Assembly: GCA_032124015.1 (NCBI GenBank)
Contig: JAQBEH010000099.1
Location: 1-17,661, forward strand
DNA: 17,661 nt
Direction: 5' to 3'
Origin: DASRJG01 sp032124015
GTDB lineage: Bacteria; Acidobacteriota; Polarisedimenticolia; Polarisedimenticolales; DASRJG01
The position numbers and the translations under genes were made by a program. This document shows, one piece after another, positions 7,566-16,277 of the stretch. Below the pieces are notes generated by a model that worked only from the letters and a program-made list of their open reading frames with translations, searched no databases and was not told the DNA's origin. The first letter of the stretch is position 1, and every line of letters starts with the position of its first letter.

Positions 7566-10325
7566 GTGTCCGACCTCGATCCGATCCAAGAAGCCTTGAA
7601 GACGTTCAAGGCCAGAATCCCGGAGGGGAAGCGCCTCCTCGAGGACGCGAAGCGCGAGCAGAATTGGAAGCGCTGGGGGCCGTACCTCTCCGAGCGGCAA
7701 TGGGGCACCGTTCGGGAGGATTACTCGCCGTACGGCACCTGCTGGGACTACTTCCCGCACGACCACGCGCGCAGCCGGGCCTATCGATGGGGCGAGGACG
7801 GCCTGCTCGGCATCACCGACCGCGAGTGCCGCCTGTGTTTCGCGCTGGCGCTGTGGAACGGCAAGGACCCGATTCTGAAGGAGAGGTTGTTCGGCCTGAC
7901 GGGCCCCGAGGGAAACCACGGCGAGGACGTCAAGGAGTGCTACTTCTACCTCGATTCCACGCCGACCCACTCCTACATGAAGGCGCTCTACAAATACCCG
8001 CAAGCGGAATACCCCTACATGCGCCTCGTCGAAGAAAACCGAAGGCGCGGCAAGGATCAGCCCGAGTACGAGCTGATCGATACCGGTGTGTTCGACGGCG
8101 ACCGCTACTTCGATGTTTTTGTCGAGTACGCGAAAGCGGGCGTAAACGACGTGCTCGTGCGGATCACCGCGGCCAATCGCGGGCCCGACGCTTCGACGCT
8201 TCACCTGCTCCCCTCGCTGTGGGCGCGAAACACCTGGAGCTCGGGCTGCCAGAGCGAAGGGTGCTGGGTCAAGCCGCGCCTCACGCTCGCAAAAGACGGA
8301 GCGATTCACGCCAACCACGCCTCGCTCGGGACCTACCGGTTGAACTTCGGCGAAGCCCCGGGAGGGGCGGCGCCGACCGTTCTGTTCACCGAAAATGAGA
8401 CCAACACGCGGCGCCACTACGGGGTCGAGCCTGAAACGCCCTACGTCAAGGATGCCTTCCACGACTACGTCGTTCACGGGAAACGCGATGCGGTGAACCC
8501 GAAGCAGGCCGGCACGAAGGCGGCCCCGCTGTACGTCCTCGATGTCCCGGCGCGCGGCGAGATCGTGCTCAAGCTGCGCCTGACGGAAGAAACCGGAGCC
8601 GTGGCGGACGCCGATGCCTTTGGGCCCGGATTCGACGCCGTCTTCGCCGAGCGGATCCGCGAGGCCGATCAGTTCTACGACGCGGTGTTGCCGAAGACAT
8701 CGACCGCGGACGAGCGCCGCGTCATGCGCCAGGCCTACGCCGGCCTGCTGTGGTCGAAGCAGTTCTACCACTACATCGTCAAGGACTGGCTCCAAGGCGA
8801 CCCCGAGCTACCGCCTCCTCCCGAGGAGCGCAAGAGCGGCCGCAACGCCGACTGGAAACACCTCTACAACCGCGACGTCATCTCGATGCCTGATGCGTGG
8901 GAGTATCCCTGGTACGCCGCGTGGGATCTCGCTTTCCATATGATCCCGTTCGCAAGAATCGACCCCCAGTTCGCGAAGGAGCAGCTCGTCTTGCTGCTGC
9001 GCGAGTGGTACATGCATCCGAACGGCCAGATCCCCGCCTACGAGTTCGCGTTTTCGGACGTCAACCCGCCGGTCCACGCGTGGGCCGCTTGGCGCGTCTA
9101 CAAGATGACGGGCGCGCGAGGGTTGCGGGATCGCGTCTTCCTCTCGCGCGTCTTCCAGAAACTGATTATCAACTTCACCTGGTGGGTGAACCGGAAGGAC
9201 TCCGAAGGGAATCACCTGTTCTCGGGGGGATTCCTCGGCCTCGACAACATCGGCGTGTTCGACCGCTCGAAGCCGCTCCCGACGGGCGGCCGTCTCGAGC
9301 AGGCCGACGGTACGGCCTGGATGGCTTTCTACGCGACGACGATGATGTCGATCGCGCTCGAGTTGTCGCGCGACAATCCCGCCACCGAGGATGTCGCCTC
9401 GAAGTTCTTCGAGCACTTCGTGGCGATCGCCGACGCGATGAACACCCTGGGCGGCACCGGGCTCTGGGACGAGGAGGACGGTTTCTACTACGACCAGCTC
9501 CACGTGGACGGGCGCTCCTCGCCCCTCAAGGTGCGTTCGTTGGTCGGCGCGATCCCGCTGATCGCGGTCGAGGTCGTCGACTCGGAGCAGGTCGACAAGC
9601 TCCACGGCTTCAAGAAGCGCCTGATGTGGTTCCTCGAAAACCGCAAGGACTTGGCGAAGCAGCTGAGCTTCATGGAGAAGGGCCGGGACGTGAAGATGCT
9701 CCTGGCGCTCCCGACGAAAGAGCGGCTCGTGCGCGTCTTGCACTACCTCCTCGACGAGAACGAGTTCCTTTCCCCGTACGGCCTGCGCTCGATCTCGCGC
9801 GTCCACAAGGACAAACCGTACGTCTTCCACGTGAACGGCGAGGAATTCCGCGTGGACTACGACCCGGCGGAGTCGACCTCCGGGCTGTTCGGCGGCAATT
9901 CCAACTGGCGTGGGCCGATCTGGTTCCCACTCAATTTCTTGATCGTCGAGGCTCTCGAGCGCTACCACCATTTCTACGGCGACTCGCTGAGGGTCGAGTG
10001 CCCCACGGGCTCCGGAAACTCCATGACGCTCCACGAAGTCGCTCGCGAGCTGTCGGCGCGCCTCGCGAGGATCTTCCTCGCCGACTCAAGCGGACGCCGG
10101 CCGGTGCACGCGGACGACGCACGCTACAGGGACGACCCGCACTGGAAAGATCTCGTGTTGTTCTACGAGTACTTTCACGGCGAAACCGGCCGCGGTGTCG
10201 GCGCCTCTCACCAGACGGGATGGACCGCGACCGTCGTGAAGTTCGTCGAGGATCTGGCGAGAACGCGCAAAAGTGGATATTCCTTCGAACCCGTCATCAC
10301 TCGTGACGGCGTGAAAGGAAAATGA
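7566..10325 (+). CDS. GH63/MGH1-like glycoside hydrolase (glucosidase)
   Basis: This 919-residue cytoplasmic protein (no signal peptide) matches the large bacterial glucosidases related to mannosyl-oligosaccharide glucosidase and mannosylglycerate hydrolase MGH1. The N-terminal ~380 residues should be the beta-sandwich, starting with GTVREDYSPYGTCWDYFPHDHARSR-type sequence. The (alpha/alpha)6 barrel follows, with WDLAFH (453-458, D454 the likely acid), GGNSNWRGPIW (776-786) and FHGETG...HQTGWTA (E873 the likely base). The family is inverting and cleaves alpha-linked glucose or mannose from oligosaccharides or glycerate glycosides; the specificity here is not readable. The GTG at 7566 has GGAAGG (7553-7558) 7 nt upstream. 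The stop overlaps the next start as ATGA, so it is translationally coupled to the debranching enzyme, which supports a role in alpha-glucan use. The catalytic assignment is by family analogy. Confidence 0.85.
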   Translation: MSDLDPIQEALKTFKARIPEGKRLLEDAKREQNWKRWGPYLSERQWGTVREDYSPYGTCWDYFPHDHARSRAYRWGEDGLLGITDRECRLCFALALWNGKDPILKERLFGLTGPEGNHGEDVKECYFYLDSTPTHSYMKALYKYPQAEYPYMRLVEENRRRGKDQPEYELIDTGVFDGDRYFDVFVEYAKAGVNDVLVRITAANRGPDASTLHLLPSLWARNTWSSGCQSEGCWVKPRLTLAKDGAIHANHASLGTYRLNFGEAPGGAAPTVLFTENETNTRRHYGVEPETPYVKDAFHDYVVHGKRDAVNPKQAGTKAAPLYVLDVPARGEIVLKLRLTEETGAVADADAFGPGFDAVFAERIREADQFYDAVLPKTSTADERRVMRQAYAGLLWSKQFYHYIVKDWLQGDPELPPPPEERKSGRNADWKHLYNRDVISMPDAWEYPWYAAWDLAFHMIPFARIDPQFAKEQLVLLLREWYMHPNGQIPAYEFAFSDVNPPVHAWAAWRVYKMTGARGLRDRVFLSRVFQKLIINFTWWVNRKDSEGNHLFSGGFLGLDNIGVFDRSKPLPTGGRLEQADGTAWMAFYATTMMSIALELSRDNPATEDVASKFFEHFVAIADAMNTLGGTGLWDEEDGFYYDQLHVDGRSSPLKVRSLVGAIPLIAVEVVDSEQVDKLHGFKKRLMWFLENRKDLAKQLSFMEKGRDVKMLLALPTKERLVRVLHYLLDENEFLSPYGLRSISRVHKDKPYVFHVNGEEFRVDYDPAESTSGLFGGNSNWRGPIWFPLNFLIVEALERYHHFYGDSLRVECPTGSGNSMTLHEVARELSARLARIFLADSSGRRPVHADDARYRDDPHWKDLVLFYEYFHGETGRGVGASHQTGWTATVVKFVEDLARTRKSGYSFEPVITRDGVKGK

Positions 10326-12367
10326 TGTCGATCTCGTTCGATGCCACCGTCACCCACGACTTCGAAAACGCTGCAAGCCGCGAATGGATGGAGGCCAACG
10401 GCCTCGGGGGCTGGGCCTCGGGCACGATCGCTGGCTGCCACACACGCCGCTATCACGGGCTGCTCGTGGCGGCGACGCGCCCGCCGGTCGGGCGGATGGT
10501 GCTGCTGTCCAAGCTCGCGGAGACCTTGGTGCTCGGCGACGAGCGATTCGAGCTGGACACGAACCGCTACGCGGGCGCGGTGAACCCTCGGGGTCACGAG
10601 ATGCTCTCGAGCTTCAGCCTCGACCCGACGCCGACGTTCGTTTACGAGGCCGGCGGCGTGAAACTCCAAAAGACCATCACCGCGATCCACGGCGAGAACA
10701 CGACGGTCGTCCTTTACGAAGTCCTGGACGCGCCCGCTCCCTTCACCCTCGAGCTGCACCCGCTGATCGCCTATCGCGACTACCACGCGCTGCAACACGC
10801 GAACGACGCCATCCGTTTCGCCAACGCGTCATTTGCGGACGGCGTTTTCCGCGCCCGGCCCTACGACGGTGCTCCCGAGCTGTTCCTCCAGGCGGCCGGT
10901 TGCTCGTTTTCCGCGAAGCCCGACTGGTATTTCCGGTTCGAGTACGCCAAAGAGCAAGAGCGCGGCCTCGACGCGCACGAGGACCTGTTCTGCTACGGCG
11001 CGTTCCACCGGGAGCTCGCCAAGGGGGACCGCTTCGGCGTCATCGTCTCGACGGGCGAGGTCGCCGGCCGCGATTCCTTGGCGTTGGTCGCCAAGGAACG
11101 GACGCGGCGGAAGGCCGTGGCAGACGCGGTGGCCGGGGACGACGACACGGTGAGGGCGTTGACGCTCGCCGCCGACGCCTTCGTCGTCCGCCGCGGCGAA
11201 GACCTGCGTACGGTCATCGCCGGATACCCGTGGTTTTCCGATTGGGGCCGCGACACGATGATCGCTCTCCCCGGCCTCTGCCTTGCGACCGGCCGGTACG
11301 ACGACGCCAAAAAGATCCTGCGCGCCTTCGCGCGATCGGTCGATGCGGGGATGCTCCCCAACCGCTTCCCCGACGAAGGCTACGCGCCCGAGTACAACAC
11401 CGTCGATGCGACGTTGTGGTTTTTCGTTGCGGCGCACCGCTACCTCGAAGCCTCGGGAGATGAGAAGTTCATCCTCGGCGAGTTGTTGCCCGTATTCGAA
11501 GAGATCGTCGCCTCGCACGAGCGCGGCACGCGCTTCGGCATCCGCGTCGACGACGACGGCCTGCTGCGCGCGGGAGCGCCGGGAGTACAGCTCACGTGGA
11601 TGGACGCCAAGATCGGCGACTCGGTGGTCACGCCCCGGCACGGCAAGCCCGTCGAGATCCAGGCGCTTTGGTACAATGCGCTTTGCGTGCTCGCGGATCT
11701 TTGCAAGCGCGCCGGTCGTGCCGGCGAGGGTGCGACCCTCCTCGCGCGCGCGAAGCAGGTGAAAGAGAGGTTCGTCGAGGTCTTCTGGAACGCCGAGGCC
11801 TCGTGCCTGTTCGACGTCGTCGACGGGGAACTCAAGGACGCTTCCATTCGCCCGAATCAGGTCTTCGCGCTCTCGCTCCCCTATCCGCTGCTCCCGAAGG
11901 ACAAGGCGCGAGCCGTTCTCGCCGTCATCGAAAGGAAGCTGCTGACGCCGTTTGGTCTGCGCTCTCTTGCGCCCGAAGACCCGGCCTATCGCGGCCGCTA
12001 CGAAGGCGATCCCGCCTCGCGTGACGCGGCCTACCACCAGGGCACCGTGTGGTCGTGGCTTCTCGGCCCCTACGCCGACGCGCTCGTCAAGACCAATGGG
12101 GCCATCGGCAAGCCCAAGGCGCGCAAGGCGATCGAAGGGCTGAGGCCGCATCTGTCCGAGGCCGGACTCGGGACGATCTCGGAGATCTTCGACGGCGACG
12201 CGCCGCACGCGCCGCGCGGTTGCCCGGCGCAAGCGTGGAGCGTCGGCGAGGCGCTTCGCGTCTTCAAGGATTTCACGGCTCCCGCGAAGAAGCGGCCTTA
12301 CAAGGTCGTAACCCCGAAAACGAAACCGTCACCTCGCAAGACCCGCAGCAAGACCGTCGACGCCTAG
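10322..12367 (+). CDS. Glycogen debranching enzyme, amylo-alpha-1,6-glucosidase (GH133 type)
   Basis: The 681-residue protein has the two-part structure of prokaryotic glycogen debranching enzymes. An N-terminal sugar-binding domain (GDE_N, residues ~8-240) opens with the diagnostic REWMEANGLGGWASGTIAG and RRYHGLLVA. An (alpha/alpha)6 catalytic domain (GDE_C, ~270-660) carries YPWFSDWGRDTMIALPGL (W304-D311), TWMDAK (425-430, D428), KPVEIQALWYNAL and LGTISEIFDGD (E621). D428 and E621 are the likely acid and base by analogy with the family. It would remove alpha-1,6 branch glucose from glycogen or limit dextrins in the cytoplasm. It lacks the GH13 transferase half of the eukaryotic enzyme, so it needs short branches or a separate partner. 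The ATG overlaps the previous stop (ATGA), with AAAGGA just upstream. A second in-frame ATG follows immediately. It is the last gene before a REPIN-like element. Confidence 0.92.
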   Translation: MMSISFDATVTHDFENAASREWMEANGLGGWASGTIAGCHTRRYHGLLVAATRPPVGRMVLLSKLAETLVLGDERFELDTNRYAGAVNPRGHEMLSSFSLDPTPTFVYEAGGVKLQKTITAIHGENTTVVLYEVLDAPAPFTLELHPLIAYRDYHALQHANDAIRFANASFADGVFRARPYDGAPELFLQAAGCSFSAKPDWYFRFEYAKEQERGLDAHEDLFCYGAFHRELAKGDRFGVIVSTGEVAGRDSLALVAKERTRRKAVADAVAGDDDTVRALTLAADAFVVRRGEDLRTVIAGYPWFSDWGRDTMIALPGLCLATGRYDDAKKILRAFARSVDAGMLPNRFPDEGYAPEYNTVDATLWFFVAAHRYLEASGDEKFILGELLPVFEEIVASHERGTRFGIRVDDDGLLRAGAPGVQLTWMDAKIGDSVVTPRHGKPVEIQALWYNALCVLADLCKRAGRAGEGATLLARAKQVKERFVEVFWNAEASCLFDVVDGELKDASIRPNQVFALSLPYPLLPKDKARAVLAVIERKLLTPFGLRSLAPEDPAYRGRYEGDPASRDAAYHQGTVWSWLLGPYADALVKTNGAIGKPKARKAIEGLRPHLSEAGLGTISEIFDGDAPHAPRGCPAQAWSVGEALRVFKDFTAPAKKRPYKVVTPKTKPSPRKTRSKTVDA

Positions 12368-12371
12368 GTTG

Positions 12372-12450
12372 GAAAAGGGGACACTCCCCTTTTTCTCACA
12401 AAGCTCCTCGGATACCGCTTTGATGAGAAAAAGGGGAGTGTCCCCTTCTT
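12372..12450. repeat. REPIN-like palindromic element, copy 1
   Basis: Two inverted arms of 27 bp (12372-12398 and 12424-12450, two mismatches) flank a 25-nt centre. Each arm is itself a small hairpin: AAAAGGGGA and TCCCCTTTT around a CAC loop. The centre contains CAAAG/CTTTG, which pair, and an unpaired CTCCTCGGATACCG. It starts 4 nt after the debranching-enzyme stop. The first arm ends in five T, so it may also act as a terminator. Copies recur at 16278 and 17596 in the same orientation. The design matches REPINs, paired inverted REP sequences mobilised by RAYT transposases, but no RAYT gene is visible here. Confidence 0.8.
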
Positions 12451-12495
12451 CATGTCCCCGATCTTGCAAGGCAACGAGACGTAAGGGAGGGCTTC

Positions 12496-13389
12496 ATGCG
12501 AACCTTTCGTCACGTTGTTGCTGTTTCGGTCGTTCTCCTCGTCCTCGCGGCCAGTCCGGTCCTTGCCGGCGCGGACCTCGTCATCCCGCTGAAGTTCATT
12601 CCGACGAAGAAAATCGGATCCGACGCCGCGACGCTGCGCGAAGGGATCTCGAATAAGCCGATCGCCATCGCGATCGAAGACTCCCGCCAGGTGAAGACGA
12701 AGGATCTCGTGGGGGAGGGGACCGGGTCCGGTGACGACACGTTCCGCATCCGTTTCGCCGGCCATCTGCCGAGCTACCTGAAGACCACCGTGCAAGACCG
12801 ATTCGGGACGTGGGGCGTCCAGACCGACGACGGGTCGAACCTCGTGATCATGATCCGCGTGACCCGGTTCCACGTCCTGGAGACGCACGCCTTTTACGGA
12901 TCGACGTTCACCGCGGAGGTGCAGCTCCCCTGGACGCTGGTCGATCGCGCGGGGCGCGTCTTCGCGTCGGGCACCGCGCTGGGCACCGGCAAGACCAAGG
13001 GCCGTTGGCGCAACCCGGTCAACTGCGAGGAGGTGCTCGCCGACGCGCTGCAGCAGGCCGCGGCGACCGTCCTCGCCGACGCCAAGCTCCAGGAGGCCTG
13101 GCTCGCGGCGGTCCCGCAGCCCGCGCCCGAGCACGTGGCGGCGGCGCCCACAGCGCCCCCATCGCGCGTCAAGTCGAAGGTCACGCCCGCGAGGCCTCCA
13201 AAGACACCGGCCCAACTGCTCGCCGACGTGAAACAGCTCCGCCGCGAGCAGGTGGGCACCAGTCTGCTCGTCGACTACGTCTCGAAGCAGACGTTGGCGT
13301 CTGCGTTTTCGGCGAACGATCTCGTCCAATGGAAAAAGGCGGGCGTCCCCGAGCCGGTGATGGCCGCGGCGCTGCAGCGGGCGCCGTAG
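12496..13389 (+). CDS. Secreted protein of unknown function
   Basis: I do not recognise a specific family for this 297-residue protein. A clear signal peptide (MRTFRHVVAVSVVLLVLAAS, cleavage after residue 24 or 26) has no lipobox cysteine, so the product is probably periplasmic and soluble. Residues ~27-200 look like an alpha/beta domain with strand-rich runs such as LVIMIRVTRFHVLE. The outline recalls YajG-type envelope proteins, but that is a weak resemblance. An Ala/Pro-rich linker (~207-236) follows, then a short helical C-terminus (~238-297) ending DLVQWKKAGVPEPVMAAAL. A similar acidic-then-KKAG pattern occurs at the ends of many envelope proteins. The ATG at 12496 has AGGGAGGG (12484-12491) 4 nt upstream. 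It stands alone between copy 1 of the palindromic element and the convergent esterase gene, 16 nt away. Confidence 0.72.
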   Translation: MRTFRHVVAVSVVLLVLAASPVLAGADLVIPLKFIPTKKIGSDAATLREGISNKPIAIAIEDSRQVKTKDLVGEGTGSGDDTFRIRFAGHLPSYLKTTVQDRFGTWGVQTDDGSNLVIMIRVTRFHVLETHAFYGSTFTAEVQLPWTLVDRAGRVFASGTALGTGKTKGRWRNPVNCEEVLADALQQAAATVLADAKLQEAWLAAVPQPAPEHVAAAPTAPPSRVKSKVTPARPPKTPAQLLADVKQLRREQVGTSLLVDYVSKQTLASAFSANDLVQWKKAGVPEPVMAAALQRAP

Positions 13390-13405
13390 CCGGCGACGCG
13401 ATCCC

Positions 13406-14116
13406 CTACGGCACGAACCGTCGGAGGTGTTCGCTCCAGTGCGGCCAGTCGTGGCCGAAGACGCCCTCCCAGAATTCCGCGTGAACGTTCAACCCCTTGC
13501 CGGCGAGCATCGCGGCGAACTCGCGGTTGGCCTGGAGGAGATGGTCGTGCTCGCCGGTGGCGATCACCCACCCGATGTGCTTCATCCGTTCGACTTCTTG
13601 GGGCGGGAGGTTGGGGAAGAAAGCCACGGGGCAGCTGAAGTAGCAGTTGTCGTCCCAGTAGCCGTGCAGGAAGCGGTGCGTGTCGTACAGCCCCGAAAAC
13701 GAGATGACGCGTGAGACGGCCTCGGGGTGGCGCCCGGCGAAGTTGACGGCGTGGAGGGCGCCGGACGATGCGCCGAACGTCATCAGGTCTTCCCGCCCGG
13801 CCTTCGCCCGGATCATCGGGACGACCTCGTCGATCAGGTACCGGTCGTATTGGGTGTAGCGAAACACCTTCCATCCGGGGTGGGCGTCGTCGTTGTAGAA
13901 GCATTCGCCGTCGATCGCATCGACACAGCACACCTGGACCTCACCGGCGTCGATCTTGTCGCTGAGCGAACGCAACAGCCCCATATCCTCGTTCTGCGAG
14001 CAGCTTCCCAAAGAGGTCGGGAAGGCCAGAAGGGGGCGTCCGTAGTGGCCGTACCAGAGCAGTTCCATGTCTCGCCCGAGCGACGGAGAGTGCCAACGGT
14101 GATACTCGCGGTGCAT
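13406..14116 (-). CDS. Alpha/beta-hydrolase, esterase D-type family
   Basis: The 236-residue cytoplasmic protein matches the putative esterase family that includes esterase D and mycolyltransferase-like folds. The nucleophile elbow is GASSG (115-119, S117). TGEHD (187-191) supplies the likely acid D191, and FGHDWPHW (220-227) the likely base H222, giving a complete Ser-Asp-His triad in the right order. It lacks a signal peptide. The ATG at 14116 is chosen because GGGAGG lies 6-7 nt upstream; an in-frame TTG one codon earlier is ignored. It diverges from the three-gene amidoligase operon across about 85 bp, suggesting a role in the same pathway. It could release or trim a product, or hydrolyse an ester or thioester intermediate. 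The substrate is unknown. Confidence 0.83.
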   Translation of the reverse strand: MHREYHRWHSPSLGRDMELLWYGHYGRPLLAFPTSLGSCSQNEDMGLLRSLSDKIDAGEVQVCCVDAIDGECFYNDDAHPGWKVFRYTQYDRYLIDEVVPMIRAKAGREDLMTFGASSGALHAVNFAGRHPEAVSRVISFSGLYDTHRFLHGYWDDNCYFSCPVAFFPNLPPQEVERMKHIGWVIATGEHDHLLQANREFAAMLAGKGLNVHAEFWEGVFGHDWPHWSEHLRRFVP

Positions 14117-14143
14117 CAAAAACCTCCCAGCGGGCGCCCCGCC

Positions 14144-14173
14144 TTGATGACCGGGGCGCGATTCGGATAAAGT
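14144..14173 (+). promoter_or_regulatory. Sigma-70-like promoter of the ATP-grasp/GCS2 operon
   Basis: TTGATG (14144-14149) and TAAAGT (14168-14173) are separated by 18 bp. Transcription would begin near 14180, leaving a 5' leader of about 20 nt that contains the GGGAGAGG ribosome site of the TTG-started gene at 14202. The element lies in the spacer that also serves the divergent esterase gene. Confidence 0.55.
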
Positions 14174-14201
14174 GGCCCGTCATTCTACGGGAGAGGTCAA
14201 G

Positions 14202-15152
14202 TTGCCCAAGAAGATCGGTTTGCTCTACGGACAGGAGCGTTCGTTCCCCCCCGCCCTGGCGGAGGAAATCAACCGGAAGTCGGCCGGCAAGGTCATCGCC
14301 GAGCCGTGCAGGATCGGGCCGCTTTGCCAGGACATCCCGGCCGACTACGACGTGATCCTCGACCGGATCAGCCATGAGGTGCCGTTTTACAACACCTACC
14401 TGAAGCAGGCTGCCGCGGCCGGCGTCCAAGTGGTCAACAACCCGTTTTGGGGGAACAGCGACGACAAGTTCTTCAACAACGTCGTCGCCCAAGCGTGCGG
14501 GGTTGCCGTCCCGAAGACCGTGCTGCTCCCCCACAAAGAGCATCCGCCCAATACGAAGGCCGAGTCGTACTCGAATTTGCTTTACCCCGTCGATTGGGAT
14601 TCGGTCTTCGATTATCTGGGCTTCCCGATCTTCATGAAGCCGGCCGACGGCGGTGGTTGGCGCGACGTGTACAAGGTCGACGATCGCGCGTCGTTCTTCA
14701 GGGCTTACGACCGGACCGCCTCGTTGTCGATGATGGCGCAAGAGGCGATCGAGTTCACCGAGTACTACCGGTGCTACGGGGTCGCGCGACGTCACGTGCG
14801 CGTGATGCGCTACGACCCGCGCCTGCCGTTCGAGAATCGGTACATCCAGAACGCGGAACCTGCCGAGCCGAAGCTCGCGCGCCGTATCGAGTCCGACTGC
14901 CTCGCGCTCTGCCGCGCCTTGGGCTACGACCTCAACACGCTGGAGTTCGCGCTTCGCGAAGGCATTCCTTACGCGATCGACTTCATGAACCCGGTCCCTG
15001 ACTGCGACTTGTTCTCGGTCGGTCAGGAGAACTTCGACTGGATCCTGAAAACGGTGGCCGACATGCTCATCGACCGCGCCATGAACCCCAGGCCCATCGA
15101 GCTGACGGGCAACTGGCCCGAGAAGATGAAAGGCGCGATCGTCAAGGTGTAA
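14202..15152 (+). CDS. ATP-grasp domain ligase (RimK-like), first amidoligase-cluster ATP-grasp
   Basis: This 316-residue ATP-grasp enzyme would activate a carboxylate as an acyl-phosphate and join it to an amine or similar nucleophile. The N-terminal ~100 residues form a pre-ATP-grasp domain (KIGLLYGQERSF, then a DYDVILDRIS strand). The ATP-lysine is in FMKPADGGGW (K146), as in the family's K-P-x-x-G-G pattern. ATP and magnesium ligands follow: E184/E187, the EFALREGIPYAIDFMNP run with E248, D260 and N263. The TTG at 14202 is chosen as start: GGGAGAGG ends 5 nt upstream, while an in-frame GTG at 14172 lacks a ribosome site and falls inside the likely -10 box. The GCS2 gene begins 3 nt after the stop. 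The substrates are unknown; the resemblance is to peptide-ligating ATP-grasps, not to glutathione synthetase proper. Confidence 0.82.
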   Translation: MPKKIGLLYGQERSFPPALAEEINRKSAGKVIAEPCRIGPLCQDIPADYDVILDRISHEVPFYNTYLKQAAAAGVQVVNNPFWGNSDDKFFNNVVAQACGVAVPKTVLLPHKEHPPNTKAESYSNLLYPVDWDSVFDYLGFPIFMKPADGGGWRDVYKVDDRASFFRAYDRTASLSMMAQEAIEFTEYYRCYGVARRHVRVMRYDPRLPFENRYIQNAEPAEPKLARRIESDCLALCRALGYDLNTLEFALREGIPYAIDFMNPVPDCDLFSVGQENFDWILKTVADMLIDRAMNPRPIELTGNWPEKMKGAIVKV

Positions 15153-15155
15153 GGC

Positions 15156-16268
15156 ATGAAGCGTCCCAGCTTGACCGTAGGGATCGAAGAAGAGTTCCAG
15201 ATCATCGACCCCGAATCTCGGGAGTTGCGCTCTCACGTCGCCCAGATCTTCTCGCAGGGACACGGCCCGCTCCTCGGAAAGCTCAAGCACGAGCTGCACC
15301 AGCCGGTCGTCGAAGTCGGCACCGGCGTCTGCCGAAACATCGTGGAAGCGCGGGCCGAGATCTTCGCTCAGCGCGCCTCGCTGGCCGTCCTCGCGAGAGA
15401 AAACGGCTTGCGCATCGCCGCGGCGGGGACGCATCCGTTCACGCACTGGGGGAACGTCGCCATCAGCGGCGGCAACCAACGCTACGAGAGGTTGATCTCC
15501 GACTTGCAGATGGTGGCCAGGGCGAACCTGATCTTCGGCCTGCACGTTCACATCGGCGTCGAGGATCGCGAGCTGCAGATCGCGATCTTGAACCAGGTGA
15601 GGTACTTCCTCCCGCACATCCTGGCGTTGTCGGTCAATTCGCCGTTCTGGCTCGGACGCGACACCGGGTGGATGTCGTACCGCTGCAAGGTGTTCGACAA
15701 GTTCCCGCGCACGAACATCCCGGATTTCTTCTCCGGCTGGGCCGAGTACAAAGAGTTCGTGGAGCTCCTGGTCAAGACGAACTGCATCATCGACGGCGGA
15801 CAGATCTGGTGGGACGTGCGCCCGCACCACGTCTACGACACGCTCGAATACCGGATCTGCGACATCCCGCTGCGCGCCGAAGAGACGATCACGATCGCCG
15901 CTCTGTTTCAGGCGATCACGGCCAAACTGTGGCGGCTCCGCGAGAAGAACCTCACCTTCCGTCCGTACCGCCGCTCGTTGATCATGGAAAACAAATGGCG
16001 CGCGGCGCGGTGGGGGATACGGGGGCTCCTCATCGATTTCGGCACACAGAGCGAAGTCCCGTACATCGATCTCCTCGCGGAACTGCTCGAGTTCGTCGAC
16101 GACGTCGTCGACGAGCTCGGGACGCGCGAGCAGATCCAGTACGTGCGCACGATCGTCGAAGGAGGCACCGGAGCCGAGCGGCAGCTTGCGGTCTACCGCG
16201 CCACCAATGATCTGCGCGCCGTGATGGACTACGTCGCGACCGAAACCGAGCACGGGCTCGCCGGATGA
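15156..16268 (+). CDS. GCS2-family carboxylate-amine ligase (YbdK-like)
   Basis: The 370-residue protein belongs to the glutamate-cysteine ligase type 2 fold (glutamine-synthetase-like), often annotated YbdK or carboxylate-amine ligase. GIEEEFQIID at residues 9-18 is the diagnostic opening and supplies acidic metal ligands. FGLHVHIGV (H130, H132) and LEYRICDIP (E231-D236) are the other family signatures. The length of ~370 is normal. The fold forms an ATP-dependent amide between a carboxylate, usually glutamate, and an amine. Many members are not true gamma-glutamylcysteine synthetases. The ATG at 15156 follows the upstream stop by 3 nt, so it is co-transcribed with the first ATP-grasp gene. 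A REPIN-like element lies between its stop and the next gene. Lying between two ATP-grasp genes, it probably performs one step of a multi-ligation pathway. Confidence 0.9.
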   Translation: MKRPSLTVGIEEEFQIIDPESRELRSHVAQIFSQGHGPLLGKLKHELHQPVVEVGTGVCRNIVEARAEIFAQRASLAVLARENGLRIAAAGTHPFTHWGNVAISGGNQRYERLISDLQMVARANLIFGLHVHIGVEDRELQIAILNQVRYFLPHILALSVNSPFWLGRDTGWMSYRCKVFDKFPRTNIPDFFSGWAEYKEFVELLVKTNCIIDGGQIWWDVRPHHVYDTLEYRICDIPLRAEETITIAALFQAITAKLWRLREKNLTFRPYRRSLIMENKWRAARWGIRGLLIDFGTQSEVPYIDLLAELLEFVDDVVDELGTREQIQYVRTIVEGGTGAERQLAVYRATNDLRAVMDYVATETEHGLAG

Positions 16269-16277
16269 TGGCGGAGA

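Noticed and set aside
7281..8795. 504-codon minus-strand frame opposite zwf and the glucosidase
   Set aside because: No recognisable motif; it is a shadow of two well-supported plus-strand genes.
12364..12450. Short coding frames through the palindromic elements (KGTLPFF-type peptides)
   Set aside because: They are by-products of the repeat sequence and appear in both orientations at several copies, without ribosome sites.
15156..16268. Calling the GCS2 gene a true glutamate-cysteine ligase (gshA) with a glutathione synthetase beside it
   Set aside because: Most YbdK-like members are not gamma-glutamylcysteine synthetases, and neither neighbouring ATP-grasp resembles GshB.
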